Source of the DNA: Pseudoselenomonas ruminantium
GTDB taxonomy: Bacteria; Bacillota; Negativicutes; Selenomonadales; Selenomonadaceae
Direction of reading: 5' to 3'
NCBI GenBank assembly: GCA_002373045.1
Contig: DFHU01000070.1
Coordinates: 1 to 24,056 of the forward strand
DNA: 24,056 bases
Made by a program: the position numbers and the translations under genes. Below the pieces are notes generated by a model. The model was not told where the DNA came from. It ran no database searches and worked only from the letters and a program-made list of their open reading frames with translations. Below are positions 7,704-13,221 of this stretch, one piece after another. Every line of letters starts with the position of its first letter. Within the stretch, counting starts at the first letter, position 1.

Positions 7704-7738
7704 TTTTGGTGTGGTTTACTTTATCTCGTTGCGAATCT

Positions 7739-7771
7739 ATGCTATAATAAGTATATACATTTTCTATACTT
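7739..7771 (+). promoter_or_regulatory. Extended -10 promoter and operator-like repeat of the antitoxin gene
   Basis: TGC-TATAAT (7740-7748) is an extended -10 element; the matching -35 is weak. Immediately downstream, AAGTATA (7749-7755) and TATACTT (7765-7771) form a 7-bp inverted repeat. DinJ/RelB antitoxins usually bind such repeats to repress their own operon, so this is a good operator candidate. Confidence 0.6.
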
Positions 7772-7802
7772 TGTAATATGAATTACTAAAGGAGTGGGGA
7801 TA

Positions 7803-8078
7803 ATGTCAACAACTAAGTCAATAAATATTCGTATTGATGAGGATTTGAAAAGTCAGTCTGACAAAGTTTTATCTGATTTAGGGCTGACAACATCTGCGGT
7901 GGTATCCATGTTGCTAAAAACGATTGTTCGTAACAATGCAGTTCCAGCGGAACTGTTTACCATTCGCGAGCAGGCGAGAAATAACGCCGAGTATTTGGCA
8001 AAACTTGACCGCAGCTTTGCCGAATACAAAGCAGGATTAGGGCAGAAGCATGAATTGTTAGAGGTAAATGATGTCTAA
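7803..8078 (+). CDS. RelB/DinJ-family antitoxin
   Basis: A 91-aa protein with an N-terminal ribbon-helix-helix (about 4-48: SINIRIDEDLKSQSDKVLSD, followed by LGLTTSAVVSMLLKTIV), typical of DinJ/RelB antitoxins, then a C-terminal part (about 55-91) expected to wrap the toxin. ATG 7803 is chosen over GTG 7794 because AAAGGAG ends 8 nt upstream. Its stop overlaps the start region of the next frame (8068), the usual antitoxin-toxin coupling. That partner is a truncated YoeB-like toxin, so the antitoxin appears orphaned. The surroundings are AT-richer than the window average, consistent with acquisition. Confidence 0.85.
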   Translation: MSTTKSINIRIDEDLKSQSDKVLSDLGLTTSAVVSMLLKTIVRNNAVPAELFTIREQARNNAEYLAKLDRSFAEYKAGLGQKHELLEVNDV

Positions 8079-8250
8079 TTTGGTATGGACGCCTACTGCA
8101 TGGTCGGAATACTTATCATGGCAGGTCGAGGATAGAAAAACGCTGAAGCGCATTAATGAACTAATACGAGATATTGAGCGCAATGGTTTGCGCGAGGGAA
8201 TTTAATCTTGTTTTCGTGTAAAGGACACTATCAGGATAAATGACGCATTT
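8068..8250 (+). pseudogene. Degenerate YoeB/Txe-like toxin
   Basis: The open frame (8068-8205, 45 aa) reads like the first half of a YoeB/Txe mRNA interferase: VWTPTAWSEYLSWQVEDRKT, then LKRINELIRDIERNGLREGI, then a stop where family members continue GxGKPEPLK. Downstream the coding signal resumes in pieces: GHYQ in another frame (8223-8234) and INDA in the original frame (8236-8247), resembling the family's G-Y-S-R-R-I-N-D segment. The catalytic C-terminal half is therefore lost through a deletion and frameshifts. The start overlaps the end of the antitoxin gene by 11 nt. A terminator follows at 8258. Confidence 0.75.
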
Positions 8251-8257
8251 GACTCAA

Positions 8258-8295
8258 ACGAGCACTGTGAGGGTTAATTGCAGTGCTCGTTTTTT
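8258..8295 (+). terminator. Terminator of the toxin-antitoxin operon
   Basis: A perfect 10-bp stem, ACGAGCACTG (8258-8267) with CAGTGCTCGT (8281-8290), and a 13-nt loop, followed by a T run to 8295. Confidence 0.88.
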
Positions 8296-8330
8296 AGAAT
8301 AAATCGATATGATTGCAAGTTGCTGGACAG

Positions 8331-9029
8331 TTAGAGTTCGTTCATTACCTCATCAACAGAATGGAAAGGGCCGACAAGATTTGTGCCTTTGTTTACTTCC
8401 TCCATAGCATTGATAGTTTCAGCGTTTGGTGTTTTATCAAGAGAAAAATTTTTATGCTGGAATAATATTATGGATTCATGTGTTTTCAAATGGATTTTTT
8501 CTTTTAATAGAACAGTATATTGCATCTGTCCTTTTGAATAATCGAAATTACTCAATGGAAATATCGAATTACCGTAGAAGATATTATGGTTATTTACGAA
8601 GGTCGCAAAAGTAATGATGGTTTGCGGTGTAGTTCCCTTAATGAGGTAATCGGCAGAAAGTGCTGAATAAAACGGAATTTTATTTCTATCGTAGCGGAAA
8701 ATGTTGGAGAGATTGCTATCCAATATAGCATCTAGGTGAGCTAATACGTTTAATCGGTCACGAATAAGGGGAAAAGCTTTATCTTTAGAAATATCCTTGA
8801 CTGTTATTTTTTGCGAAAGAATTTGCCGAAATACTTTCTCATGGGCCATAGTTTGGAATGGATAAGCAGATTTCAATTTTTGCAGACCTGCCAAATGGTA
8901 AAAATTATCCGGCAGAAATCTGATGGTTAAATGTGTCTGTTTCATTTTTCTGCCTAATACGATGTGATATTCGTAGTTAGTCAAGTTGAGAAAGGTGTAA
9001 GCGGCAGCTCTTAAAATATCGTTACTCAT
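8331..9029 (-). CDS. PBECR4-like putative nuclease-fold protein
   Basis: A 232-aa protein without signal peptide or TM segments. The N-terminal third (ILRAAAYTFLNLTNYEYHIV, then a stretch ending FLPDNFYHLAGLQKLKS) resembles PBECR4, one of the Barnase-EndoU-ColicinE5/D-RelE-like domains described from phage polyvalent proteins and also found as stand-alone proteins in Firmicutes. The rest is not recognised, though the C-terminal half (about 125-215) is beta-rich and fits the same fold. Nuclease activity is inferred from the fold class only, and I cannot point to catalytic residues with confidence. The ribosome binding site AAAGGATA is upstream on the minus strand. The gene is AT-rich with Lys/Asn/Ile-heavy codons unlike its neighbours, and no immunity-like gene adjoins. 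Confidence 0.65.
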   Translation of the reverse strand: MSNDILRAAAYTFLNLTNYEYHIVLGRKMKQTHLTIRFLPDNFYHLAGLQKLKSAYPFQTMAHEKVFRQILSQKITVKDISKDKAFPLIRDRLNVLAHLDAILDSNLSNIFRYDRNKIPFYSALSADYLIKGTTPQTIITFATFVNNHNIFYGNSIFPLSNFDYSKGQMQYTVLLKEKIHLKTHESIILFQHKNFSLDKTPNAETINAMEEVNKGTNLVGPFHSVDEVMNEL

Positions 9030-9063
9030 AGTAATCGTTATCCTTTAAATATGTTAATGCAAC

Positions 9064-9098
9064 AAAAAAAGCTCTAGGTGAGAAGCCAAGAGCTTTTT
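9064..9098 (-). terminator. Terminator of the minus-strand ncRNA (and ilvA read-through)
   Basis: A 10-bp stem (9066-9075 with 9089-9098) and 13-nt loop. On the minus strand it is followed by seven T (9070-9064, partly within the stem). It is the only terminator between ilvA and the PBECR4-like gene. Confidence 0.8.
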
Positions 9099-9255
9099 CT
9101 GCAATTTGGTCATTTTTCTGTCTGCACAACGAGGTGCATTTAGTCAGGTTGAGGTTATACGACCAAACCCTTCATGGAGCTATCCAAGTCCCGCATCCTG
9201 ACACGCTTCTTGGAGTCCTAGCCCATACTGGCACTCTGTGTTGCCAGTTCTCTAT
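9064..9255 (-). ncRNA. Candidate structured non-coding RNA (about 190 nt)
   Basis: Minus-strand transcription unit with no ORF. A promoter (9262-9290) precedes it and a terminator (9064-9098) ends it. The predicted start is near A9255 or A9253. On the RNA strand: a 5' hairpin CTGGCA/TGCCAG (9242-9247 with 9228-9233); a long stem in which 9219-9226 pairs with 9174-9182 (one bulge) and 9209-9214 (TCCAAG) pairs with 9183-9188 (CTTGGA); a possible pseudoknot in which GTCAGG in that hairpin loop (9197-9202) pairs with CCTGAC (9143-9148); and a 3' hairpin GCAC/GTGC (9124-9137). Length and position are independent of the flanking genes. 6S RNA or the raiA-motif RNA of Firmicutes are possible identities, but I cannot confirm either. 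Confidence 0.7.
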
Positions 9256-9261
9256 ATGTTC

Positions 9262-9290
9262 ATTATAACAAAAAGGTTGGGGATGGTCAA
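9262..9290 (-). promoter_or_regulatory. Sigma-A promoter of the ncRNA, overlapping the ilvA stop codon
   Basis: On the minus strand TTGACC (9290-9285), 17 bp, then TATAAT (9267-9262). The -35 hexamer overlaps the last codon position and stop codon of ilvA (stop at 9287-9289), and no coding sequence follows. The promoter therefore appears dedicated to the RNA gene. Confidence 0.85.
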
Positions 9291-10537
9291 TAAATCCTAT
9301 CCAGCTCATATCCATTATCATGCAGGGCTTTGGTAATGCGCTGGATGTGTTCTTCGTTATTGGTCTCGCAGGTGACTTCAAGGATTACCTTTTTGAAACT
9401 GTCGGTCACTTTGGACTGGTTGTGGTTGAGTTCGATGACGTTGGCGTTTTCTTCGGCGAGGATGCGGGCGACGTTTAGGAGCTGGCCGGGTTTATCCGGC
9501 AGGAGTACGCCGAAGCAGAATACCCGGCCACGGGCAATTTTGGCCTTTTCGATAAGTGCCGAAATCGTGGAAATGTCGATATTGCCGCCGCTGATGATGG
9601 CGGCTACTTTTTTGCCCTTGAAGGGGAGTTTGGAGAGGGCGGCAAGGGAGAGCACTCCTGCGCCTTCGGCGATGAGTTTGTGTTTTTCAATGAGCGATAA
9701 CAAAGCGCCCATGATTTCCATTTCGGAAACGGTGATGATGTCGTCGAGGTATTTTTTGCAGAATTCATAGGTCAGCGTGCCCGCAGTCTTTACGGCACAG
9801 CCGTCGGCTACGGTGTCGGCGGATTTCAGGGTGGTGATTTTCCCTTTGGCAAGGGCAGCTTTCATGCAGGCGGCGTTTTCCGGTTCTACGCCGATAACCT
9901 TAATGTCGGGATTGACGAGTTTGGTGGCCAAGGCCACGCCGGAGGCAAAGCCGCCGCCGCCGATGGGCACGAGGATGGCATCAATGTCCTTGCAGGCATC
10001 GATGATTTCGAGTGCCGTGGTGCCCTGTCCTAAAAGCACCTGCAAATCGTTGAAGGGATGGATGTAGACATAGCCGTGTTGTTTCTGCAGTTCGAGGCTG
10101 TAGGCGTAGGCATCGTCAAAGCCGTCGCCGTGGAGTACGACTTCAGCACCGAGGGCTTTGGTGCCTTCGACTTTTAAGATGGGGGTGGTGGCGGGCATGC
10201 AGATAACGGCCTTGACGCCGAGTTTTTGGGCGGCGAATGCTACGCCCTGGGCATGGTTGCCGGCTGAGGAGGTGATTACGCCTTTGGCTCGTTCTTCGGG
10301 GGTGAGTTGGCTGATTTTATTGTAAGCGCCGCGCAGCTTGAAGGCACCGGTATGCTGGAGATTTTCGGGCTTCAGGTAGACTTTGTTGCCGGACAGTTCC
10401 GAGAAAAAGTCGCTTTCAATCAGGCGGGTTTTGCGCACAATGCCTTCAAGGTTGCGGGCGGCCTGATAGACGCCGGCGATGGTGGTCTGCTCGACGATTT
10501 CGGTATTATTGGGCTGGCTGTGTTTTTCCTTGGACAT
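9287..10537 (-). CDS. ilvA: Threonine ammonia-lyase (threonine dehydratase) with ACT domain
   Basis: A 416-aa PLP enzyme that converts threonine to 2-oxobutanoate and ammonia, the first step toward isoleucine or a catabolic step. Visible features are the PLP lysine in HTGAFKLRGAYN (Lys67), the substrate loop SSAGNHAQG (90-98), the glycine-rich phosphate loop PIGGGGFASG (191-200), and a C-terminal ACT domain (about 338-416, FGVLLPDKPGQLLNVARILA). Length and the single ACT domain match the roughly 400-aa one-C-terminal-domain type rather than the roughly 500-aa biosynthetic form. ATG start with GGAGG about 8 nt upstream. It is transcribed away from the usp genes across a 190-nt intergenic region. 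No other ilv genes adjoin. Confidence 0.93.
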   Translation of the reverse strand: MSKEKHSQPNNTEIVEQTTIAGVYQAARNLEGIVRKTRLIESDFFSELSGNKVYLKPENLQHTGAFKLRGAYNKISQLTPEERAKGVITSSAGNHAQGVAFAAQKLGVKAVICMPATTPILKVEGTKALGAEVVLHGDGFDDAYAYSLELQKQHGYVYIHPFNDLQVLLGQGTTALEIIDACKDIDAILVPIGGGGFASGVALATKLVNPDIKVIGVEPENAACMKAALAKGKITTLKSADTVADGCAVKTAGTLTYEFCKKYLDDIITVSEMEIMGALLSLIEKHKLIAEGAGVLSLAALSKLPFKGKKVAAIISGGNIDISTISALIEKAKIARGRVFCFGVLLPDKPGQLLNVARILAEENANVIELNHNQSKVTDSFKKVILEVTCETNNEEHIQRITKALHDNGYELDRIY

Positions 10538-10727
10538 AATATAGCCTCCTCAGCTTTGCTTGTTTACATAAAACTTATTTTCACGGTGAATTATTAACAA
10601 AAATGTTCTATTTAGTGTAGCATTATCCGTGAGAAAATGTCAATGTATTTTCTGAGCTTTGTGGGAGGATTTTCTAAGCGGGGGCGCGAAATACTAGATA
10701 GATGATCTTTACGGGGAGGTTGATGAG

Positions 10728-11156
10728 ATGAAGTTATCCCGTATTTTGGTGCCGGTGGATGCGTCCGATACTTCGCGGCGGGCTTTGTTGTTTGCGGCTA
10801 ATCTGGCTCAGGAGATGCAGGCAAAGCTGGATATTTTGCATGTGACGTATTTTACGAGTGAGACAGATGCGCAGGAGGAAAGCTGGCTGCCGGATGAAAT
10901 TGCCGGCCATGTGCGCAGTGATGAAGCGGCGACAAGGAGTATGGTTGAAGGCTGCAAGTTGGAGCATGTGGCTTATGCGTATCATTGTCGTACGGGGATG
11001 CCGGTGGAGGAAATCCTGCAGTTTGCGGAGGAAAGCCTGCCAGATTTAATTGTGACCGGCGGCCGCGGGCTGGGTGTTGTGGAAGGCTTTTTCGCAGGCA
11101 GTGTCAGTCAGGAATTAGTGGAACGGGCACAGACAGCTGTGATGGTGGTTAAATAA
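10728..11156 (+). CDS. Universal stress protein, UspA family (first of pair)
   Basis: A 142-aa cytoplasmic protein with one Usp domain. The N-terminus ILVPVDASDTSRRAL holds the nucleotide-binding Asp. The ATP-binding motif G-2x-G-9x-G-S is intact (GGRGLGVVEGFFAGS, 111-125), so it belongs to the ATP-binding type. ATG start with GGGGAGG about 8 nt upstream. It is followed after 20 nt by a second Usp gene in the same direction, so the two form an operon. The family supports survival under stress and starvation; a specific role cannot be deduced. Confidence 0.93.
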   Translation: MKLSRILVPVDASDTSRRALLFAANLAQEMQAKLDILHVTYFTSETDAQEESWLPDEIAGHVRSDEAATRSMVEGCKLEHVAYAYHCRTGMPVEEILQFAEESLPDLIVTGGRGLGVVEGFFAGSVSQELVERAQTAVMVVK

Positions 11157-11176
11157 CGTTAGAGGGGGTAATCTTT

Positions 11177-11593
11177 ATGATGAAAAATATTCTTGTGCCG
11201 GTAGATGGCTCGGAAGGTTCGGACCGCGCAGTGGCAGAGGCTATTGCCATGGCCGAGGTCTGTGAGGCAAAGCTCAACTTCCTCTATGTGGCCAATATCA
11301 ACCAGCTGGCAATTAATGCCTGCTTGTCGGATGCGATTTTGGAGGCCGTGACCAAGGCGGGCAATGTCATTTTGGACAGGGCCATGGAAATGGTGCCTTC
11401 GGGAATTGAGAAGGAAGCCTTTTCGGAAACCGGGTCGCCGGCCGTGGTGATTTTGGATTTTGCATCGTCCAATGATATTGATTTAATCATTATGGGCAGC
11501 CGGGGGCTTGGCATTGTCAAAGGGGTACTTTTGGGCAGCGTCAGCCAGTATATTGTGGAACAGGCGAAGTGTCCGGTGCTCGTGGTTAAGTAA
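11177..11593 (+). CDS. Universal stress protein, UspA family (second of pair)
   Basis: A 138-aa single Usp domain beginning MMKNILVPVDGSEGSDRAVA, with an intact G-2x-G-9x-G-S ATP motif (GSRGLGIVKGVLLGS, 107-121). The ribosome binding site GAGGGGG precedes the ATG at 11177; an ATG at 11180 is also possible. The two adjacent Usp proteins are clearly diverged, so the pair is not a recent duplication; they may form heterodimers. The gene is followed by the 204-bp palindromic element at 11621, whose inner hairpin is its likely terminator. Confidence 0.93.
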   Translation: MMKNILVPVDGSEGSDRAVAEAIAMAEVCEAKLNFLYVANINQLAINACLSDAILEAVTKAGNVILDRAMEMVPSGIEKEAFSETGSPAVVILDFASSNDIDLIIMGSRGLGIVKGVLLGSVSQYIVEQAKCPVLVVK

Positions 11594-11620
11594 GATTTGT
11601 TCGTGGGGCGTGGTTCGTGG

Positions 11621-11824
11621 CTGGCGGGGCGGCTGAGGGCTGTTCACGCTCTGCTATGATGATTCGCTAAAAATTATTTTTGTCATAATAAAAACGCAAA
11701 GCACTTAAACTCACTGCGTTCAAACAAAAGTGCTTTGCGTTTTTTTAGGTGGTGGACAAAAATAATTTTCTTAACGCGAATCATCCTACGCGTCGCTTAG
11801 AACAGCCCTCAGCCGCCCCGCCAG
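11621..11824 (+). repeat. 204-bp nested palindromic element, copy 1
   Basis: Concentric inverted repeats: a 25-bp perfect outer stem (11621-11645 with 11800-11824), a 10-bp stem (11658-11667 with 11776-11785), a 15-bp stem (11670-11684 with 11755-11769), and a 16-bp inner hairpin (11691-11706 with 11728-11743). Unpaired segments carry motifs shared with copy 2: ACGCTCTGCT after the left outer arm (11646-11655), TCGCTAAAAA (11664-11673), loop AAACTCACTGCGTTCAAACA (11707-11726), TTTTCTTAACGC (11766-11777) and CCT-ACGCGTCGCTTAG before the right outer arm. Sense orientation follows the upstream usp gene. Confidence 0.85.
11691..11746 (+). terminator. Inner hairpin of element 1, probable usp operon terminator
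   Basis: A perfect 16-bp stem (11691-11706 with 11728-11743), 21-nt loop and a run of seven T (11740-11746). It is the first good terminator downstream of the two usp genes. Confidence 0.8.
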
Positions 11825-12072
11825 AAGACCATGCCAAACTAGTATAGCATCTGATTGACAATTGCATTTTGTGTATTACCAACCCGAGTTTTATCGTTCT
11901 TTTAGTGAGATATCGCTAAAAGTGTAATTATCCGTTGGATGGTACACGAGTATTCCTCGCAGAAAATGAGGTAATAAGTATGGTAATTAAGCGTGATGTC
12001 AGTCTGTTTTCCAAGCCCATGGCGAGGATATTCTAATGCGGCTTGATAAGGTGAGGCGGAAAGCGACAACTA

Positions 12073-12276
12073 GCCGCCAGCGGCCATGCTTGCCTAAGCG
12101 AAGCGTCAGGCGAGCGAGCGTAAAGAAAAATCTCCTTTGCCTACCTTAATATCATGTCTAAAAGTCTACTGTTTGAGCGTAGCGAGTTTTGACTTTTAGG
12201 CATGCTTAATTAAAAGGCAAAGGAGATTTTTTAGCGAGCCGCCGAGCAGAGCGTGGCAAGCATGGCCGCTGGCGGC
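12073..12276 (-). repeat. 204-bp nested palindromic element, copy 2 (inverted orientation)
   Basis: A 22-bp perfect outer stem (12073-12094 with 12255-12276), a 16-bp stem (12126-12141 with 12216-12231) and a 14-bp inner stem with one G-T pair (12153-12166 with 12191-12204). Read on the minus strand it has the same unpaired motifs in the same order as copy 1: ACGCTCTGCT, TCGCTAAAAA, loop AAACTCGCTACGCTCAAACA (12189-12170; 17 of 20 match), TTTTCTTTACGC, and CCT-GACGCTTCGCTTAG. The stem sequences are unrelated to those of copy 1 but equally paired. T runs lie on both sides. It is in sense with nrdG, which ends at 12299. Confidence 0.85.
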
Positions 12277-12298
12277 GTACTTCGAACATGTGAACTTG

Positions 12299-12796
12299 TC
12301 AAATATCCAATAGGCGAATCTTCCCCGTTTTGCGATAGGCATTCATATCAATGATGCGTTGGTTGGCGGAGCCGCGGAAGTTCAGAGTCAGGTCGCGTTG
12401 TTTTTCGTCGTATCGTCCGTCTACGAGAACGTCGATTTCCTGCAGCAGGGCGTCGATGGCGGGATTTTTTTTGGCGTTGAGTTCTTCCAGGGTGTAGCCG
12501 GTATAACTCCAAACATCAAGCCCGCGGGCGTGAGCCTCGCGGGCTAGTTTGGTAAGGGGGGAGGGCTGGAGAAAGGGTTCTCCGCCGCTGAAGGTTATGC
12601 CGTCCAACAGGGGATTGGCATCGATAAGGGAGAGAATTTCTGCGGTGTCGGCATCTCTGCCGCCTGTGAACGGGTGGGTGCTTTGGTTATGGCAGCCGGG
12701 GCAGTTATGGGGGCAGCCTTGGGTAAAGACCGTTATCCGTAAGCCTTCACCATCCACAATGGAATCTTCCACGATACCGGCAATGCGTATTTTCAT
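12299..12796 (-). CDS. nrdG: Anaerobic ribonucleoside-triphosphate reductase activating protein
   Basis: A 165-aa radical-SAM activase that would install the glycyl radical on class III ribonucleotide reductase. The [4Fe-4S] cluster cysteines are in CPHNCPGC (Cys28, Cys32, Cys35; the CxxxCxxC motif), and the SAM-binding GGEPF motif is in FSGGEPFLQP (about 88-97). Length is normal for NrdG. Its ATG begins one base after the stop of the upstream small glycyl-radical-domain gene, so the two are translationally coupled. The pair is preceded by a promoter overlapping NrdR-like boxes. Element 2 lies about 20 nt downstream. Confidence 0.95.
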   Translation of the reverse strand: MKIRIAGIVEDSIVDGEGLRITVFTQGCPHNCPGCHNQSTHPFTGGRDADTAEILSLIDANPLLDGITFSGGEPFLQPSPLTKLAREAHARGLDVWSYTGYTLEELNAKKNPAIDALLQEIDVLVDGRYDEKQRDLTLNFRGSANQRIIDMNAYRKTGKIRLLDI

Positions 12797-12797
12797 A

Positions 12798-13085
12798 TCA
12801 GTGCAGAACCGTGTGCTTTACGCGGTCATGTTCCTCGGCGCGTTTGGCATCGTTCCAGCGGTCGATGGTGCCGACCAGATAACCTGTAATGCGGCGGATG
12901 CGCTCGAATTTTTGGGGCTGGAGTACATAGTCCAAATGAATCTGCCCGTCAGCTGCGGGAGTCAGTGTCAGTTCGTTTACACGTTCATGGGTCTGTTCTT
13001 CCACGTAACCGATGTACTGGGCGATTTCGGCTTCCGTTATGTCACTGAGTCCATCGACAGTCACTGCTACATCATTTACCATCAT
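12798..13085 (-). CDS. Small stand-alone NrdD-type glycyl-radical-domain protein
   Basis: A 95-aa protein. Its C-terminal half (about 58-95) matches the C-terminal glycyl-radical segment of class III ribonucleotide reductase: RIRRITGYLVGTIDRWNDAK, then RAEEHDRVKH. The Gly of RITGYL is the position that carries the radical. The N-terminal half (VNDVAVTVDGLSDITEAEIA onward) is not a reductase core, and there is no room for the roughly 600-residue catalytic barrel. ATG 13085 follows an AGGTGAT ribosome binding site; ATG 13082 or GTG 13094 are alternatives. It precedes and couples to nrdG. It may serve as a separate radical domain for a core encoded elsewhere, or as a spare part comparable to YfiD/GrcA for pyruvate formate-lyase. 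Confidence 0.8.
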   Translation of the reverse strand: MMVNDVAVTVDGLSDITEAEIAQYIGYVEEQTHERVNELTLTPAADGQIHLDYVLQPQKFERIRRITGYLVGTIDRWNDAKRAEEHDRVKHTVLH

Positions 13086-13118
13086 GATAATCACCTATCC
13101 TTTAGTATTTATCTATGA

Positions 13119-13132
13119 ACCCCATAGGGGGT
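13119..13132. promoter_or_regulatory. CsoR/FrmR-family-like operator palindrome
   Basis: ACCCC-ATA-GGGGGT lies in the 5' leader of the nrd pair. G-tract/C-tract inverted repeats of this form resemble operators of the CsoR family (Cu, Ni, formaldehyde or persulfide sensors). No such regulator gene is in the window. The assignment is by pattern only. Confidence 0.4.
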
Positions 13133-13170
13133 ATTTAAGCTGCACTACAGTAAGTAGTGAATGTAAGGAA

Positions 13171-13199
13171 ATTATACAATATATATGGAGGTAAGTCAA
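13171..13199 (-). promoter_or_regulatory. Sigma-A promoter of the nrd pair
   Basis: On the minus strand TTGACT (13199-13194), 17 bp, TATAAT (13176-13171). The start point would be near 13164, giving a leader of about 80 nt to the small glycyl-radical-domain gene. Confidence 0.85.
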
Positions 13200-13220
13200 T
13201 AATAATACTATATATAGTTA
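13174..13220. promoter_or_regulatory. Tandem NrdR-box-like sites
   Basis: Box B (13205-13220) contains ACTATATATAGT, a perfect match to the inner 12 bp of the NrdR-box consensus ACACTATATATAGTGT. Box A (13174-13189, ATACAATATATATGGA) matches 12 of 16 positions. Their centres are 31 bp apart, three helical turns, as is typical of paired NrdR boxes. Box A lies between the -35 and -10 of the nrd promoter and box B lies just upstream of the -35, which fits repression by NrdR when dATP is high. Confidence 0.75.
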
Positions 13221-13221
13221 T

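Larger units (their letters stand above)
11594..12298. other. Gene-free convergent intergenic region with two palindromic elements
   Basis: About 705 bp between the ends of the second usp gene (+) and nrdG (-) without a credible gene. It holds two nested inverted-repeat elements, each exactly 204 bp between their outer ends (11621-11824 and 12073-12276). In the spacer between them there is a smaller hairpin, TTTTAGTG/CGCTAAAA (11900-11907 with 11914-11921). On the minus strand there is an extended -10-like TGCTATACT at about 11844-11852, with no good -35. Confidence 0.8.

Noticed and set aside
10580..10590. TTCACGGTGAA palindrome between ilvA and the usp operon, with a partly similar inverted site at about 10623-10639
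   Set aside because: The match between the two sites is loose and matches no operator I recognise, so I do not list it as a feature.
11978..12035. An 18-codon frame (MVIKRDVSLFSKPMARIF) with GAGG upstream, between the two palindromic elements
   Set aside because: Too short to support from one sequence. No promoter is in place and there is no adjacent regulated gene, so a leader peptide is unlikely.
11646..12254. CRISPR array, because of the recurring CGCT/AGCG words in the two elements
   Set aside because: There are no regularly spaced direct repeats. The recurring words are linkers and loops of two inverted-repeat elements, and no cas gene is present.
11621..12276. Retron msr-msd or an insertion sequence to explain the nested inverted repeats
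   Set aside because: No reverse transcriptase or transposase frame lies near, and no target-site duplication is evident at the element ends. A MITE-like origin remains open but unproven.
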